Shown one piece after another: positions 44,312 through 54,859 of a DNA stretch of 64,000 bases. Positions within the stretch are counted from its first letter, which is position 1. Each line of letters opens with the position of its first letter. The stretch covers positions 9,584,001 to 9,648,000 of the forward strand of contig CM076960.1 in assembly GCA_039566865.1 (NCBI GenBank), written 5' to 3'. A program made the position numbers and the translations under genes. The DNA comes from Aurelia coerulea (Eukaryota > Cnidaria > Scyphozoa > Semaeostomeae > Ulmaridae). Below the pieces are notes generated by a model. The model worked only from the letters and a program-made list of their open reading frames with translations. It was not told the origin of the DNA and ran no database searches.

Positions 44312-44883
44312 ATTCTGCCATTACACTTAACTTAGGAGTCTGGGTCTACTTGGGCGGGGCACTCTAGACTTTGGCTTTGTGTTGTTTACACATGGTGGTA
44401 GGGTGGAATTCCCTATCATGCCATCCGGGATTTAGCAGAGGCAAAAATAGTTTTTAGCCGTTTTGCAAATCCTTGGAGGGTCATTGGATGGATGTTTTTC
44501 TCAGTAGTTCTTGGCTCCAACAACATGAGAGTAGGGCTGCCAGTCCCAGGGGTTTTGATTGGAGACGGAAAAGGAGGGAAGGAGGAATTGAAAATTGAAT
44601 GGAGATCCACTTTAGAGACGGGGTTTTTTATAGTTGATATCTTAGTTGTATTGTATGATGTTGTTGCCTTTATATTTCACTTTGTTGTCTCCATTGTTAT
44701 TTAAAGTAAAACAAGTTTTTGTAAACCGTATTGTAATGCAAATTAAATATTTATGTATTTATACTTGCTCGGCTGTCCCAGTTTTAGTAACTGACGAAGA
44801 TTTTATAATCGAAACGTTTTTATTTAAACAGTTGTGTTTCTACATTTTATTTTCTGTTTATTCTGGATGTGGTTTTAGTTTAT
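43344..44883 (+). mobile_element. PLE-B right arm, complete 3' end
   Basis: Plus-strand truncated PLE running from the palindrome centre to TTTAGTTTATATAATAAT, the same terminal form as the PLE at 50058-52965. A hammerhead-like core lies at 44791-44815 with a GATT/AATC stem. With the left arm it makes an inverted repeat of about 1.5 kb per arm and a spacer of seven bases (43337-43343). Confidence 0.9.
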
Positions 44884-44897
44884 ATAATAATAATAAT

Positions 44898-44987
<90 letters not shown>
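44884..44987. repeat. (AAT)n tract
   Basis: About 34 units with one ATT interruption. Right flank of the PLE-B pair. Confidence 0.95.
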
Positions 44988-45019
44988 TCTACTGACATTT
45001 AGACAGTATGCACTATGAC
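44988..45019 (+). mobile_element. Minimal 3' end of a Dong-like LINE
   Basis: About 30 bp (CTCTACTGACATTTAGACAG, then TATGCACTATGACGAT) inside the (AAT) tract. The same terminus ends the Dong-like copy at 46158-46187. It is an extreme 5' truncation or a duplicated edge. Confidence 0.65.
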
Positions 45020-45020
45020 G

Positions 45021-45095
<75 letters not shown>
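45020..45095. repeat. (AAT)n tract
   Basis: About 25 units. Left flank of Dong-like copy B. Confidence 0.95.
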
Positions 45096-45096
<1 letters not shown>

Positions 45097-45100
<4 letters not shown>

Positions 45101-46187
45101 CAGAGAGCACCATATTTGCAGCGCAAGAGCATCCTAGGGGCAATGTTGATCGTCTATACATACCACGAAGTGAAGGGGGCAGAGGACTCCTGAGTGTTGA
45201 AGATACAGTGAATTTAGCTAAACTGGGATTGCAAGGATACTTGAAGATGAGTGAAGAAAGGCTGATTAGTGCTGCAAGAGGTGCCGATGAAGCCACAGAC
45301 TGGGAAGCAGCAATTGAAAGTAAGAATGAGTTCAAGAAACGAAAAAAACTCGAAAGGCAAAACAACTGGAAAGCAAAAATGCTACATGGGCAGTTCATCA
45401 GGCAGACAGAAAATCTAGCGGACGAGCAGCAATGGATGTGGTTAAGGGATGGCACTTTGAAAAGGGAGACAGAAACATTGATAATGGCAGCTCAAGAGCA
45501 GGCAATCAGAACTAATTTGATCAAGGCAAAGATAGACAAGACCCAGCAAGAAAGCAAATGCAGAATGTGCGTTCAAGCTGACGAAAGTGTCAATCATATT
45601 TTGAGCGAGTGCAGTAAGATGGCACAAAAGGAATATAAGCGTCGACACGACTGGGTTGGGAAGAAGGTGCATTGGGAAGTCAGCAAACGGTGTGGATTTG
45701 ATGTTAAAGAGAAATGGTACGAACATGAGCCAGATGCAATCAGTGAGAACAATGATTTCCACATTCTATGGGATTTCGAAGTACAAACAGACCATGTAAT
45801 TGAAGCGAGAAGGCCTGACATGATCGTGACAGACAAAAAGAAAAATATATGCAAGATAATTGACTTCGCGGTGCCTTATGATAGCAGAGTGGATGCAAAG
45901 GAAATGGAAAAAATTGAAAAATATCAAGATTTAGCCAGGGAACTAAGAAAGATTTGGAACAAACGAGTGAAAGTCATCCCTATCATAATTGGAGCTTTAA
46001 GAACGACTCCAAAACTTTTAAAAAGAGACTGGAGGACATTGGCATCGAAACGAAGATAGTGGAACTGCAGAAGAGTGCCATCTTGTATTCTGCAAGGATC
46101 CTCAGGAAAGTTCTTGAGATTTGAGGAGACTTGTTGTCACCGAACCTCAAGAAAAAGAACTCTACTGACATTTAGACAGTATGCGCT
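45097..46187 (+). mobile_element. Dong/R4-like LINE, truncated copy B
   Basis: The first 36 bp (AACAGAGAGCACCATATTTG and onward to AAGAGCA) are identical to the start of copy C and belong to a later part of the protein. At about 45134 the sequence jumps to an earlier region (NVDRLYIPRSEGGRG) and then runs collinearly to the 3' end. The 3' tail CTCTACTGACATTTAGACAG lies directly before (AAT)n. Confidence 0.8.
45142..46120 (+). pseudogene. Dong-like LINE C-terminal region with restriction-like endonuclease
   Basis: The frame from about 45142 to 46059 encodes the region after the reverse transcriptase. It includes AAQEQAIRTNLIKAKIDK, a CCHC finger (CRMCVQADESVNHILSEC), and a restriction-like nuclease core RRPDMIV ... 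KIIDFAVPYD at about 45810-45890, the PD-(D/E)xK arrangement used by R2/R4-type LINEs to nick a specific target. One base is lost or gained near 46015, moving the last 30 residues (ending ARILRKVLEI) to another frame. The reverse transcriptase is missing. Confidence 0.8.
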
Positions 46188-46193
46188 ATGAAG

Positions 46194-46275
<82 letters not shown>
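46188..46275. repeat. (AAT)n tract
   Basis: About 29 units between copies B and C. Confidence 0.95.
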
Positions 46276-46276
46276 G

Positions 46277-47009
46277 AAACAGAGAGCACCATATTTGCAG
46301 CGCAAGAGCAAGCAGTGGGAACAAATTCTGTAAAGAACATCATTTACAACGAAAATGTATCAAAAGAATGCAGACTGTGTGGAGAAGCGGATGAAACAAT
46401 TGCACACATTGTTTCTGAGTGTCAACAGCTAGCACAAGTACAATATAAAGGCTGGAGACATGACAAGGTATCCCAAATTGTCCACTGGAAGTTATGTCAA
46501 AAACTAGGCTTAGACCATGGAGATAGATGGTACAACCATAAAGTAGAGAGTGTGATTGTGACAGAAGACTTTAGGTTATTATGGGATTTTCCCATACAGA
46601 CAGATCATCGACTGGAGCATAACCGACCAGACATTGTGTTTGAAAACAAAAAGGATCGATCGTGTTTGCTGATTGACATATCCTGCCCCTTCGATACAAG
46701 AATTGAAAGAAAAGAAAAGGAAAAAATTGAGTTGTATCAAGACTTGAAGAGAGAGATCAAGAGGTTATGGAACGTGAGGGAAGTTAAGATTGTACCAATA
46801 ATCATTGGGGCTCTGGGTACCATTGGAAAGAACTTTGAGAATTTGTTGAAGAAAATTGAAGTGGAGTGCAGCACAGAACTTTTACAAAAAGCGTGTCTGT
46901 TGGGAACTGCAAAGATCCTGAGAAAAGTACTGGATACCTAAGGCCAAGGGACGTGACTTACTATCCAGCAGTTAACCGGCAGTCAACATCAACGCCGAGT
47001 GAATATTGA
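46277..47009 (+). mobile_element. Dong/R4-like LINE, truncated copy C
   Basis: The frame is open to 46941. It starts at AAQEQAVGTNSVKN, then a CCHC finger CRLCGEADETIAHIVSEC, the nuclease core HNRPDIVF ... LLIDISCPFD (about 46620-46695), and a conserved end LLGTAKILRKVLDT. The catalytic PD and D positions look preserved. A 3' untranslated stretch of 65 bp precedes the next tract. It contains only the last quarter of the element protein. Confidence 0.8.
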
Positions 47010-47011
47010 AC

Positions 47012-47077
<66 letters not shown>
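47010..47077. repeat. (AAT)n tract
   Basis: About 22 units between copies C and D. Confidence 0.95.
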
Positions 47078-47078
<1 letters not shown>

Positions 47079-48118
47079 GCAGAGGTTTGATAGGCATAGA
47101 ACATTGTGTTAGAGGAGAGGAAAATAGCTTAGGCTTGTATGTATTGAATTCTGCAGAAAAGTTAATTCAGGGGGTTTGTACATCAGGGACGATTGAGACA
47201 GAAAGTACCATCAGTAAGAGTGAATTCAAACGAAAGAAGGCTCAGAAGCTTAAAGACAAGTGGAAGGGGAAGAGGATGTATGGACAGTTCATCAGGGAAA
47301 TGCCGGAGAAGGTAGACAAGGACAAAACCTGGAATTGGTTAGTCAGAAGTGATTTAAAAGTTGAAACGGAGGCGTTGTTATGTGCTGCACAGGAACAGGC
47401 GATCAGAACAAATTATGTAAAACACCACATTGATAAGAGTATTGACAATCCTCTTTGTAGGATGTGTGGAAAGAAAGGAGAAAGTGTGCAACACATAATA
47501 AGGGAATGTGAAAAATTAGCTCAGAAAGAATACAAGAGACGCCATGATAATGTAGCAAAGAAAATTCATTGGGAACTGTGCAAGAAAAATGCATTAGAAC
47601 ACAAGGAAAGATGGTATGAACATAACTCAGAAGGAGCAGTAGAGAATGAAAGTGTAAAATTGTTGTGGGATATAAATATATAATGCGATAATGTGATAGA
47701 GGCAAGGAGGCCAGACATTGTTATAATTGATAAAAAGGAAAAAAGCTGTGTAATTGTGGATATTGCAGTACCCGCTGATGGAAGAGTACATGAAAAGGAA
47801 AGGGAAAAGGTGGAGAAATACCAGGACTTGCGAAGGGAAATTGGAAGACTGTGGCAATTGAGAAAGGTGCAGGTTGTTCCTGTGGTTGTAGGTGCCCTTG
47901 GAAGTGTGACAAAAGAATTTGACAGGTGGATTGAGAAGTTGGGGATACCGGGTGATGTCGGAGCTGCACAAGACTGCCTTGTTAGGAATTGCAAGGATCC
48001 TGAGGAAAGTGCTAGAGATGTAAGAGAGAGATTTCCTGTTAGCCCTTGGTCATTTGTTATGACCCGCCTAACAGGAGGAATGACGGCAATTTCAACAGCC
48101 AGAGCGTAAGCTGAAACA
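47078..48118 (+). mobile_element. Dong/R4-like LINE, truncated copy D
   Basis: Starts within the protein at GRGLIGIEHCVRGEENSLG and continues through EQAIRTNYVKHHIDK, the CCHC finger CRMCGKKGESVQHIIREC and the nuclease core RRPDIVII ... VIVDIAVPAD. A TAA at 47681-47683 replaces a Gln or Lys codon after LLWDINI, and a frame change near 47965 precedes the usual LLGIARILRKVLEM end. It is closest in sequence to the full copy at 58869. The (AAT) frame read as poly-Asn at its start is not protein. Confidence 0.8.
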
Positions 48119-48150
48119 ATGACAATAATAACAATAATAACAATAATAAC

Positions 48151-48221
<71 letters not shown>

Positions 48222-48223
48222 TG

Positions 48224-48261
<38 letters not shown>

Positions 48262-48262
48262 T
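48119..48262. repeat. (AAT)n tract with AAC units
   Basis: About 48 trinucleotides, with ACA interruptions at the left and GATGAT in the middle. Confidence 0.95.
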
Positions 48263-48570
48263 GTCGTCGTGCTAAAATCAGAAAAAGAGTGCTTGATCAT
48301 CGACATAGCCGTGCCAGGAGATACAAGGATAAAACAGAAGGAACAAGAGAAAATAGAAAAATATCAAGACCTGAAAAGAGAAATTGCAAGGTTATGGTGC
48401 CTTCGAAAAGTATGCGTCATACCAGTGGTAGTTGGTGCATTGGGATGTGTAACAAAAGACGCAGAGCAGTACATACAGAAAATAGGGATAAAGATCAGGA
48501 CAGAAGTGATACAGAAAACGGCGTTGCTAGGAACTGCAAGAACATTGAGAAAGGTTCTCGAAACCTGAGG
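48263..48570 (+). mobile_element. Dong/R4-like LINE, truncated copy E
   Basis: Open frame of about 100 codons covering only the second half of the nuclease (CLIIDIAVPGDTRIKQKEQE) and the LLGTARTLRKVLET end, with its stop at 48566-48568. It directly abuts the LINE at 48571, so its 3' end is lost. Confidence 0.8.
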
Positions 48571-49985
48571 CTAGTTGTTCTAGCTTGCTTTCGAGAAGAA
48601 CTTTTATGAAAGAGTTATGGGAATACAAATGGACAGTCATTTTGCTACAATACTATCTCACCTACTGTCCGGCTTTAGGCAAGGATACAGTACTCAACAT
48701 GCCTTATTTCGTGTTGTCGAATCCTGGAAAAAATGTCTTGATACCAAAGGCATTGTTGGTACTATCTTGATGGATTTTTCCAAAGCATATGATTGCATAC
48801 CCCATGATCTACTCATAGCGAAGTTAGAGGCTTACGGATTTGAGACTAGTGCTTTGAAGTTGGTATACAGTTACCTAACTAATCGAAAACAGAGAGTGAA
48901 AGTAGGCTCAGCATACAGCACTTTTCAAAGCATTTCCACAGGCGTTCCACAAGGGTCTGTACTTGGACCTCTGCTTTTCAATATCTTCATAAACGATCTG
49001 TTCTTCACAGATTTGGAATCTGAGATATGCAATTTTGCTGACGATACAACAATTTATGCATGTGACACATCTGTAGATGCTGTCATAATAAAATTAGAGG
49101 ACGATTTAAAAAAGCTCCGAGACTGGTTTAAAAATAATGGAATGTGTGCCAATCCAGCGAAATTTCAAATGATGTTTTTAGGTCTCAAGAGTGACAACTC
49201 GTTTTGCCTCAACATCGGCGGACAACAAATAAAGCAGAGCGAGCAGGTAAAGCTCCTCGGCGTACAAGTCGACAACTCTTTAACATTTGACGCCCACGTC
49301 AAGGAGTTATGTCGAAAAATAAACCAAAAATTATGTGCGTTCTCAAGAATAAGACCATTCCTCGATGAAGAGAAAGCTAAAATGCTACTAACATCAATTG
49401 TCATGTCAAACTTTTCATATTGTCCCTTGATATGGCTATTTTGTAGCAAAACTGCTAACAAAGATATAAATAGGACAAATAAACGTGCCTTGAGGGTTTT
49501 GTACGGAGATTATGACTCATCATTTGACCAACTTTTAGCCAGGGCTGAAAGCGTTACAGTTCACCAGAAGAATCTGCAAAGTCTTATGATAGAAATTTAT
49601 AAGACCATGAACCATCTTAACCCTTCATATATTTGAGAGTTCTTTGTTAAAAAGGATATACCTTACAATCTCCGCACCAAAGAGCTATGCAGGCTTCCAT
49701 CAGCACAGTCACATCGATATGGACTAAATTCTCTTTCGTTTAGAGGTAGTCTCCTGTGGAACACTCTAGATGATGAACTAAAGAGAGCTGATAACTTGAG
49801 AAGTTTTAAAAGGGGGATCAAAGAATGGGATGGCAAAAGATGTAAATGTTTAATTTGTAAATAGTTTTGTTATATTGTAAATAGTTGATTTAAATTAGTT
49901 TTTAGTAACTATGTACATATCAACTTTAAATAATAATATGATGATGAATATGATGATGAACTTACCAGGAAAAAAAAATCTTCCT
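48571..49985 (+). mobile_element. 5'-truncated CR1/jockey-group LINE
   Basis: Starts within the polymerase and runs to the 3' end near 49985, which meets an (AAT)n tract. Related to the copy at 53313-54660 and, more distantly, to the CR1 ORF2 at 18657. Confidence 0.8.
48617..49864 (+). pseudogene. LINE reverse transcriptase, truncated, one internal stop
   Basis: The reverse transcriptase shows LMDFSKAYDCIPHDLL, TGVPQGSVLGPLLF and CNFADDTTIYA, all catalytic positions present. The frame runs to a TGA at 49634-49636 (after NPSYI, where the sister copy reads Trp), then continues open to 49864 with the end motif CKCLICK. The fingers region and endonuclease are missing. It copied LINE RNA when intact; it is dead here. 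Confidence 0.85.
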
Positions 49986-49991
49986 GAGAAA

Positions 49992-49993
49992 AA

Positions 49994-50056
<63 letters not shown>
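49992..50056. repeat. (AAT)n tract
   Basis: About 21 units. Left flank of the long PLE. Confidence 0.95.
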
Positions 50057-50057
<1 letters not shown>

Positions 50058-52397
50058 TCCAGCAAGAGGTATTAAATGATGTAAATTTTCAGTGTAAAAT
50101 AGATAGTAATGGACGTATTGAAGGACAATTTGTAAATGACAAAGTTGTAAATTTATCAAAAAGGGCTCTTACAGAGCCAGAGATTTCGGTGTTATCAAAG
50201 GGTTTGAAGTTTGTTACGACTCCTAAGGAGATTGATTTTTCGCAGATTAAAATTGATTTGGAAAATTTCGGCAGACGTCTTCGTCTAAAGTGGTATTTTA
50301 GAGAAACAGATATTTTTTCCGAGTATCCAGCATTTAAGACACGTAGCAAATTTAATCCTCGAAACAAGGATGTTGCTATTGAGTTGTACCTCAGTAAGTT
50401 AGAGGAGGAATTTATGAATATATGTGTACGAGGAAATAATTATAGTAATATCAGTAGGGAGGAGCTTTCAGCAATCAACAGCTTGAAAGCTGACCGAACG
50501 ATCGTTATCAAGGAGGCGGACAAGGGTTCAGGGGTGGTTGTGTGGGACAGAGAGGATTATATTCAGGAAGCAGAGGGGCAATTAGGGGATTCAGAGGTTT
50601 ACAGCAAACTTGATAACGATCCTTCGGAACGACTTCACCAAATCATAGCTGATACCTTAGATATTATAAGAGATAGAGGAGATATCGACGAAAAAACCTT
50701 GGAATATTTTATGGTTAACAATCCAAGGTTAGGACGTTTTTATCTCCCCCCTGAGATACATAAAAGGTTAAATAGTGTGCCAGGGAGACCAGTCATCTCC
50801 AATTGTGGATTTTTTACAGAGAATATTTCGGAATTTTTGGATGTTCATTTGCAACCATTGGCAAAAAAGGTTAGGTCGTACATTAAAGACACCAACCATT
50901 TTCTTCAAAAAATCCACAATTTGGGGCAACTCCCTGAAAATGCTATTTTGTGTACAGTGGATGTTGTTGGGCTCTACCCTAGCATTCCGCATGAAGAGGG
51001 ATTGGAAGCCTTACGGGAAGCACTTGAACATCGAGAAGATAAGACCATTTCCACGAACTCCCTTACGGAGCTTGCTCGCGTGGTTTTGAAAAACAACTTT
51101 TTTGAATTCAATGGTGACTTTTACCAGCAACTTAGGGGTACTGCTATAGGAACTAAATGTGCTCCAAGTTATGCGATTCTTTACTTGGCGGCTCTTGAGG
51201 AAAAGTTACTTTCGGAAGCTCAGTGGAAACCATGGCTGTGGTGGAGGTATATAGACGACGTCTTTTTGGTTTGGTTGCACGGGGAGGAAAAACTCAGGGA
51301 TTTTGTAAATTTCCTTAATGGGGCATTCGATTAAGTTCACTGCAGAATGGTCCTCGGAAAAGGTTAATTTTCTCGATGTTCAAGTCATCAAACAAGGTAA
51401 CAAAATTGTCACTGATTTGTTTACAAAACCTACTGATACCCATCAACTCTTACATCACACTTCATGTCATCCTAGCCATACCAAAAAGGGTATTCCTTAC
51501 AGCCAGGCTCTCAGAATTCGGCGCAGTTGTTCAGAGGAAACTTTTTTCGAAAATAGGGTGGGGGATCTAAAAACCTGGCTGCTGGCAAGGGGTTATATCT
51601 AAAACGAGGTCGATAGTCAAGTTGAACGCGTTCGTCTAAAAAACCGTGCTGCTTTACAAGATACCAAACCCAAGACCAAGGATGACACGAGGATACCGTT
51701 GGTACTAACATATCACCCAGCTCTGCACAAGGTACACGAAATCATTCGGGGTAATCAAAATATTCTTTTGGTGGATAATGAACATAATAATGTTTTCAAA
51801 GACAAAATATTTGTTTCGTTCCGAAGGGCAAAAAGTCTGAAAGACAAACTCGTAAGGGCAAAACTTGCCAATCTCGATGAAGAGTTGATGGAAAAGGGCA
51901 CCTTCAGATGTAATGGTAGAAGAAGTTGTCAGATTTGTCCTTTAATGAGGGAGGAAGATACTTTCCAAAATTTCAACTCAACAAGGTCGTTTCAAACGTT
52001 TTCTGGAAAGTATGACTGTAATTCCGAATACGTGGTTTATCTGTTGCAATGTGATCGTTGTAACAAGAAATATGTGGGGAGTACTAAGACAAAATTTCGG
52101 CAAAGATTTAATGTTTACAAGTCATACTTTAGGTCTTATTCACGCAAACATAACGAAGGCTCCCTTGACAGGGGGAAACCTATTCCACAAGCAAGCTTTT
52201 TTGGGCATTTTTTTGAAAACGGACACAACGTGGCATTTACGGTTGGGATAAAAATAATCGACGGGGCAGAGGATGTTTATTCACTTCGGAGAAAAGAACT
52301 TTACTGGCAGTATCGACTTGGAACGTTCTCGCCAAATGGTCTCAATGAAAGAGCGGCAGATGTGGAATTAGACATGTTTGCGTGTGGAACAGCATAG
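50058..52397 (+). pseudogene. PLE reverse transcriptase/GIY-YIG endonuclease, one shift and one stop
   Basis: The frame is open directly from the microsatellite. The N-terminal segment has LSKGLKFVTTPKEIDF; then DRTIVIKEADKGSGVVVWD, PGRPVISNCG, the acidic motif TVDVVGLYPSIPH, LRGTAIGTKCAPSYA and the catalytic YIDDVFLVW (about 51250). A one-base shift occurs near 51325 and a TAA at 51600-51602. The rest is open: linker, Cys cluster CNGRRSCQICPL, then GIY-YIG nuclease with YLLQCDRCNKKYVGSTKTKF and ending DMFACGTA. RT with GIY-YIG in this order defines EN(+) PLEs. Two point defects make it a dead but recent copy. Confidence 0.9.
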
Positions 52398-52874
52398 ATT
52401 TTACCATTGCATCTGAAGGGTGTCAAGGGAGGCTGCGCTAATGCCAATTTTTGTGGTTCCCTCTGTAACTTCGTGCCTTTCTGCACGTGGTGGTAGGGTG
52501 GAATCCCCTATCGGGCTATCCTGGATTCAGCATTTGCTAAAATAGTTTAGCGGCTAGCGAATCCATGGAAAGTTACCTGGGGGAGCCACAGAAATAAGTT
52601 GGCACAGTCTCAAGTGGTTCATAAAGGCTCCCAGTTCCTCTTCACATTTCAATTAAACTACCAAAAGCTCAATGCACAGCTTTTAAATGGCAACATTTCT
52701 TAAGAATACAACGACAATGGTCTTTTGGGTATTGATTTTAGGCTGACTTATGTGTTTTTTTAGAACTTGTTTATGTATCATGTATTCAAGTGTATATTCT
52801 ATTTTAAAGTGTATGTATTGTGATGTAAATAATTGTTTACTATAAATACTTGGCTGCCCTGTAAATAGCTCACA

Positions 52875-52920
52875 CTGACGAAGATTTTTATCGAAACGTT
52901 TGAGGCATTTAACAGTTGTG
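52875..52920 (+). ncRNA. Hammerhead-like core at PLE 3' end
   Basis: CTGACGA, a GAT/ATC stem with T-rich loop, GAAAC, then GTT...AACAGTT, which could form a short bulged stem III ending in a GUU cleavage triplet. This is the best-ordered example in the window. I could not find a clear stem I. Confidence 0.5.
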
Positions 52921-52963
52921 TTTTTATATTTATTTTCTGTTAACACATGATGGTGGTTTAGTT

Positions 52964-52965
<2 letters not shown>

Positions 52966-52996
<31 letters not shown>
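52966..52996. repeat. (AAT)n tract
   Basis: About ten units. Right flank of the long PLE. Confidence 0.95.
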
Positions 52997-52997
<1 letters not shown>

Positions 52998-53149
52998 TAC
53001 GAATATTTATACAGAATGAAAAACACTCCAGCGAGCGAATCATCGCTGTTATCAATGTGTGTCCTGTTAAAAATAAACATAAATCAACTAAAAGTCATTA
53101 AAAAGTTCCTATTTACAATTTTTTAATGAAGAAAAGTTAAAAATACTTA

Positions 53150-53312
53150 CAAATGGTTCCTTGAGCTGAGTAAAGTGTTCCATTTAACTAAAATAGTCTC
53201 TGAGGCTTTTCTCGTATTCAGTGGCATTTGCAATCTTTCTCATTTTTAGAGGCAGACGATTGTAGATCTTTGCTCCAATGTAGTGAAACGACTTTGTGCT
53301 CCAATGTAGTAA
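53150..53312 (-). pseudogene. LINE C-terminal remnant
   Basis: The minus strand reads HYIGAKIYNRLPLKMRKI and ends EKSLRDYFS, the usual end of a jockey-group polymerase (form ..GaklWNsLP..). A 21-bp stretch (TGTGCTCCAATGTAGT-like) is duplicated at about 53270-53310. The rest of the LINE is absent. Confidence 0.55.
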
Positions 53313-54468
53313 AACGCGCTGTTCCGTCTTATTGAAGCTTGTCGCAGTACACTGGATAAAAAGGGCTATGTGGGAGTGGTACTGATGGATTTGTCAAAAG
53401 CTTACGACTGCCTTCCACATGATCTCTTGATAGCTAAGCTGGTCTTGGTCTAAAAAGCCTGAAACTATTTTCAAGTTACCTCTCAAACAGGAAGCAACGA
53501 GTCAAATGTGGCAACTCATTTAGCGAATGGCAAAACATAGAATCAGGTGTCCCCCAAGGTTCAGTGTTAGGTCCATTTCTGTTTAACTTCTTCATGAACG
53601 ATTTCACATATGCCATTACTAAGTCAGAGTTCTGTAATTTTGCAGATGACAATACAATATATGCATGCAGTCAAAACCTAGAACATGTTGTATCCTGGCT
53701 TAAGGATGATACCCATAATGCGCTGTGTTGGTTTCGGGACAATGGAATGGTTGCAAATCCTTCCAAATTTCAAGTCATGTTTCTTGGGCTGAAACCAGAC
53801 CAGGAATACGTGTTTGAAATTTATAAGAAACCGATTCCTGCAACTAGCACAGTGAAACTCTTAGGTCTTACTATTGACCCCGGCTAGAATTTTCCGAACA
53901 TGTAAATACACTTTGCACAAAAGCCAACAACAAGACCAGCGCGTTTTCACGAGTAGCAGAATATTTTGATCAGAACAAGAGGCGTATTCTTTATGATACA
54001 TTTATCATGTCAAATTTTAATTATTGTCCTTTAATCTGGATGTTCTGTGGGAAAGATGCCAATGCAGCAATAAACAGAGTCCATAAAAGGGCACTGAGAA
54101 TAATGTGGGAGGATTTCGCAGCCCCCTTTGCTGAACTCTTAGCTAGGGGTAGCGAATGTGCTATTCACACTCGACATTTGCAAAAATTAATGCTGGAAAT
54201 ATATAAATGCCTCAATTCTGAAAATCCATCTTTTATGTGGAATATCTTCCAGGCAAAAGATGTACTCTATAACCTAAGGACTAAAAATCTTCTACGGTTA
54301 CCAAGCACCAACACCTTGTCATATGGGAATGATTCATCATCTTTCAGGGGGGCCATCCTTTGGAACACTTTGTCTGACTCGATAAAAAGCCTGGCAACCA
54401 TTGCTAGCTTTAAGAGATCAATTAAAGAGTGGAAGGGTGACAGTTGCTCATGCAAAATATGTAGATAA
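53313..54468 (+). pseudogene. LINE reverse transcriptase, truncated and frameshifted
   Basis: Motifs in order: VLMDLSKAYDCLPHDLL (about 53380), a small deletion or shift near 53440, SGVPQGSVLGPFLF (about 53550), CNFADDNTIYA, a one-base loss near 53882 (DPG-stop in place of a continuous LEFSEHVN), then FNYCPLIWMFC and the C-terminal CSCKICR with its stop at 54466-54468. At least two breaks are visible. No endonuclease. Confidence 0.8.
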
Positions 54469-54660
54469 AGAGTCCGTGGGAATTTCACCAGAAATATATC
54501 TGTATTATAATCATGTATTTATCTATCCATTGTAATTAGTATTTCCTTTTTGTGTAAATAGTTGGTCTTAATTAGTTCAATTTAGAACTATCAGTTTTTT
54601 AACCAACTGCAAATAATGTTATTACAATAATAAATTCTGATATGATTTGACGAACGAGAG
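53313..54660 (+). mobile_element. 5'-truncated LINE, sister of 48571
   Basis: Starts inside the polymerase and ends with an AT-rich tail (ATTACAATAATAAATTC). It shares order and many residues with the copy at 48571-49985 but is clearly diverged. Confidence 0.8.
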
Positions 54661-54859
54661 CAAAACTAAGATATCTCAGAGTCAAATGTTTGTCCAGTAT
54701 ACTTATAAAAACTAAAATTCATTTTGTCCGTGCATTCCTTTACATCTGTTCTGCCATATTATGTTTCCACATATCATGTTCGACACACTGCACCATTTTA
54801 TCGTAGACTTCACCTCCTCACTAGAAAGTCCTAATCTTCTTAAATTCTTCCTTACATCT

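Larger units (their letters stand above)
50057..52965 (+). mobile_element. Penelope-like element with RT and GIY-YIG, nearly complete
   Basis: Runs from (AAT)n to (AAT)n. Coding region 50058-52397, then a 560-bp 3' untranslated region that ends TTTAGTTTATAATAAT. A hammerhead-like core lies at 52875-52900. No start codon is seen before the first conserved residues, so the 5' end is missing by perhaps 100 residues or more. Confidence 0.88.

Noticed and set aside
44895..48250. Long poly-Asn, poly-Tyr, poly-Ile and poly-Leu frames
   Set aside because: They are (AAT)n microsatellites read in different frames, not proteins. Only the parts beyond the tracts match element proteins.
45097..48570. Dong-like fragments as a host gene cluster
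   Set aside because: Each fragment is a 5'-truncated copy of the same LINE C-terminus flanked by (AAT)n, without start codons or promoters.
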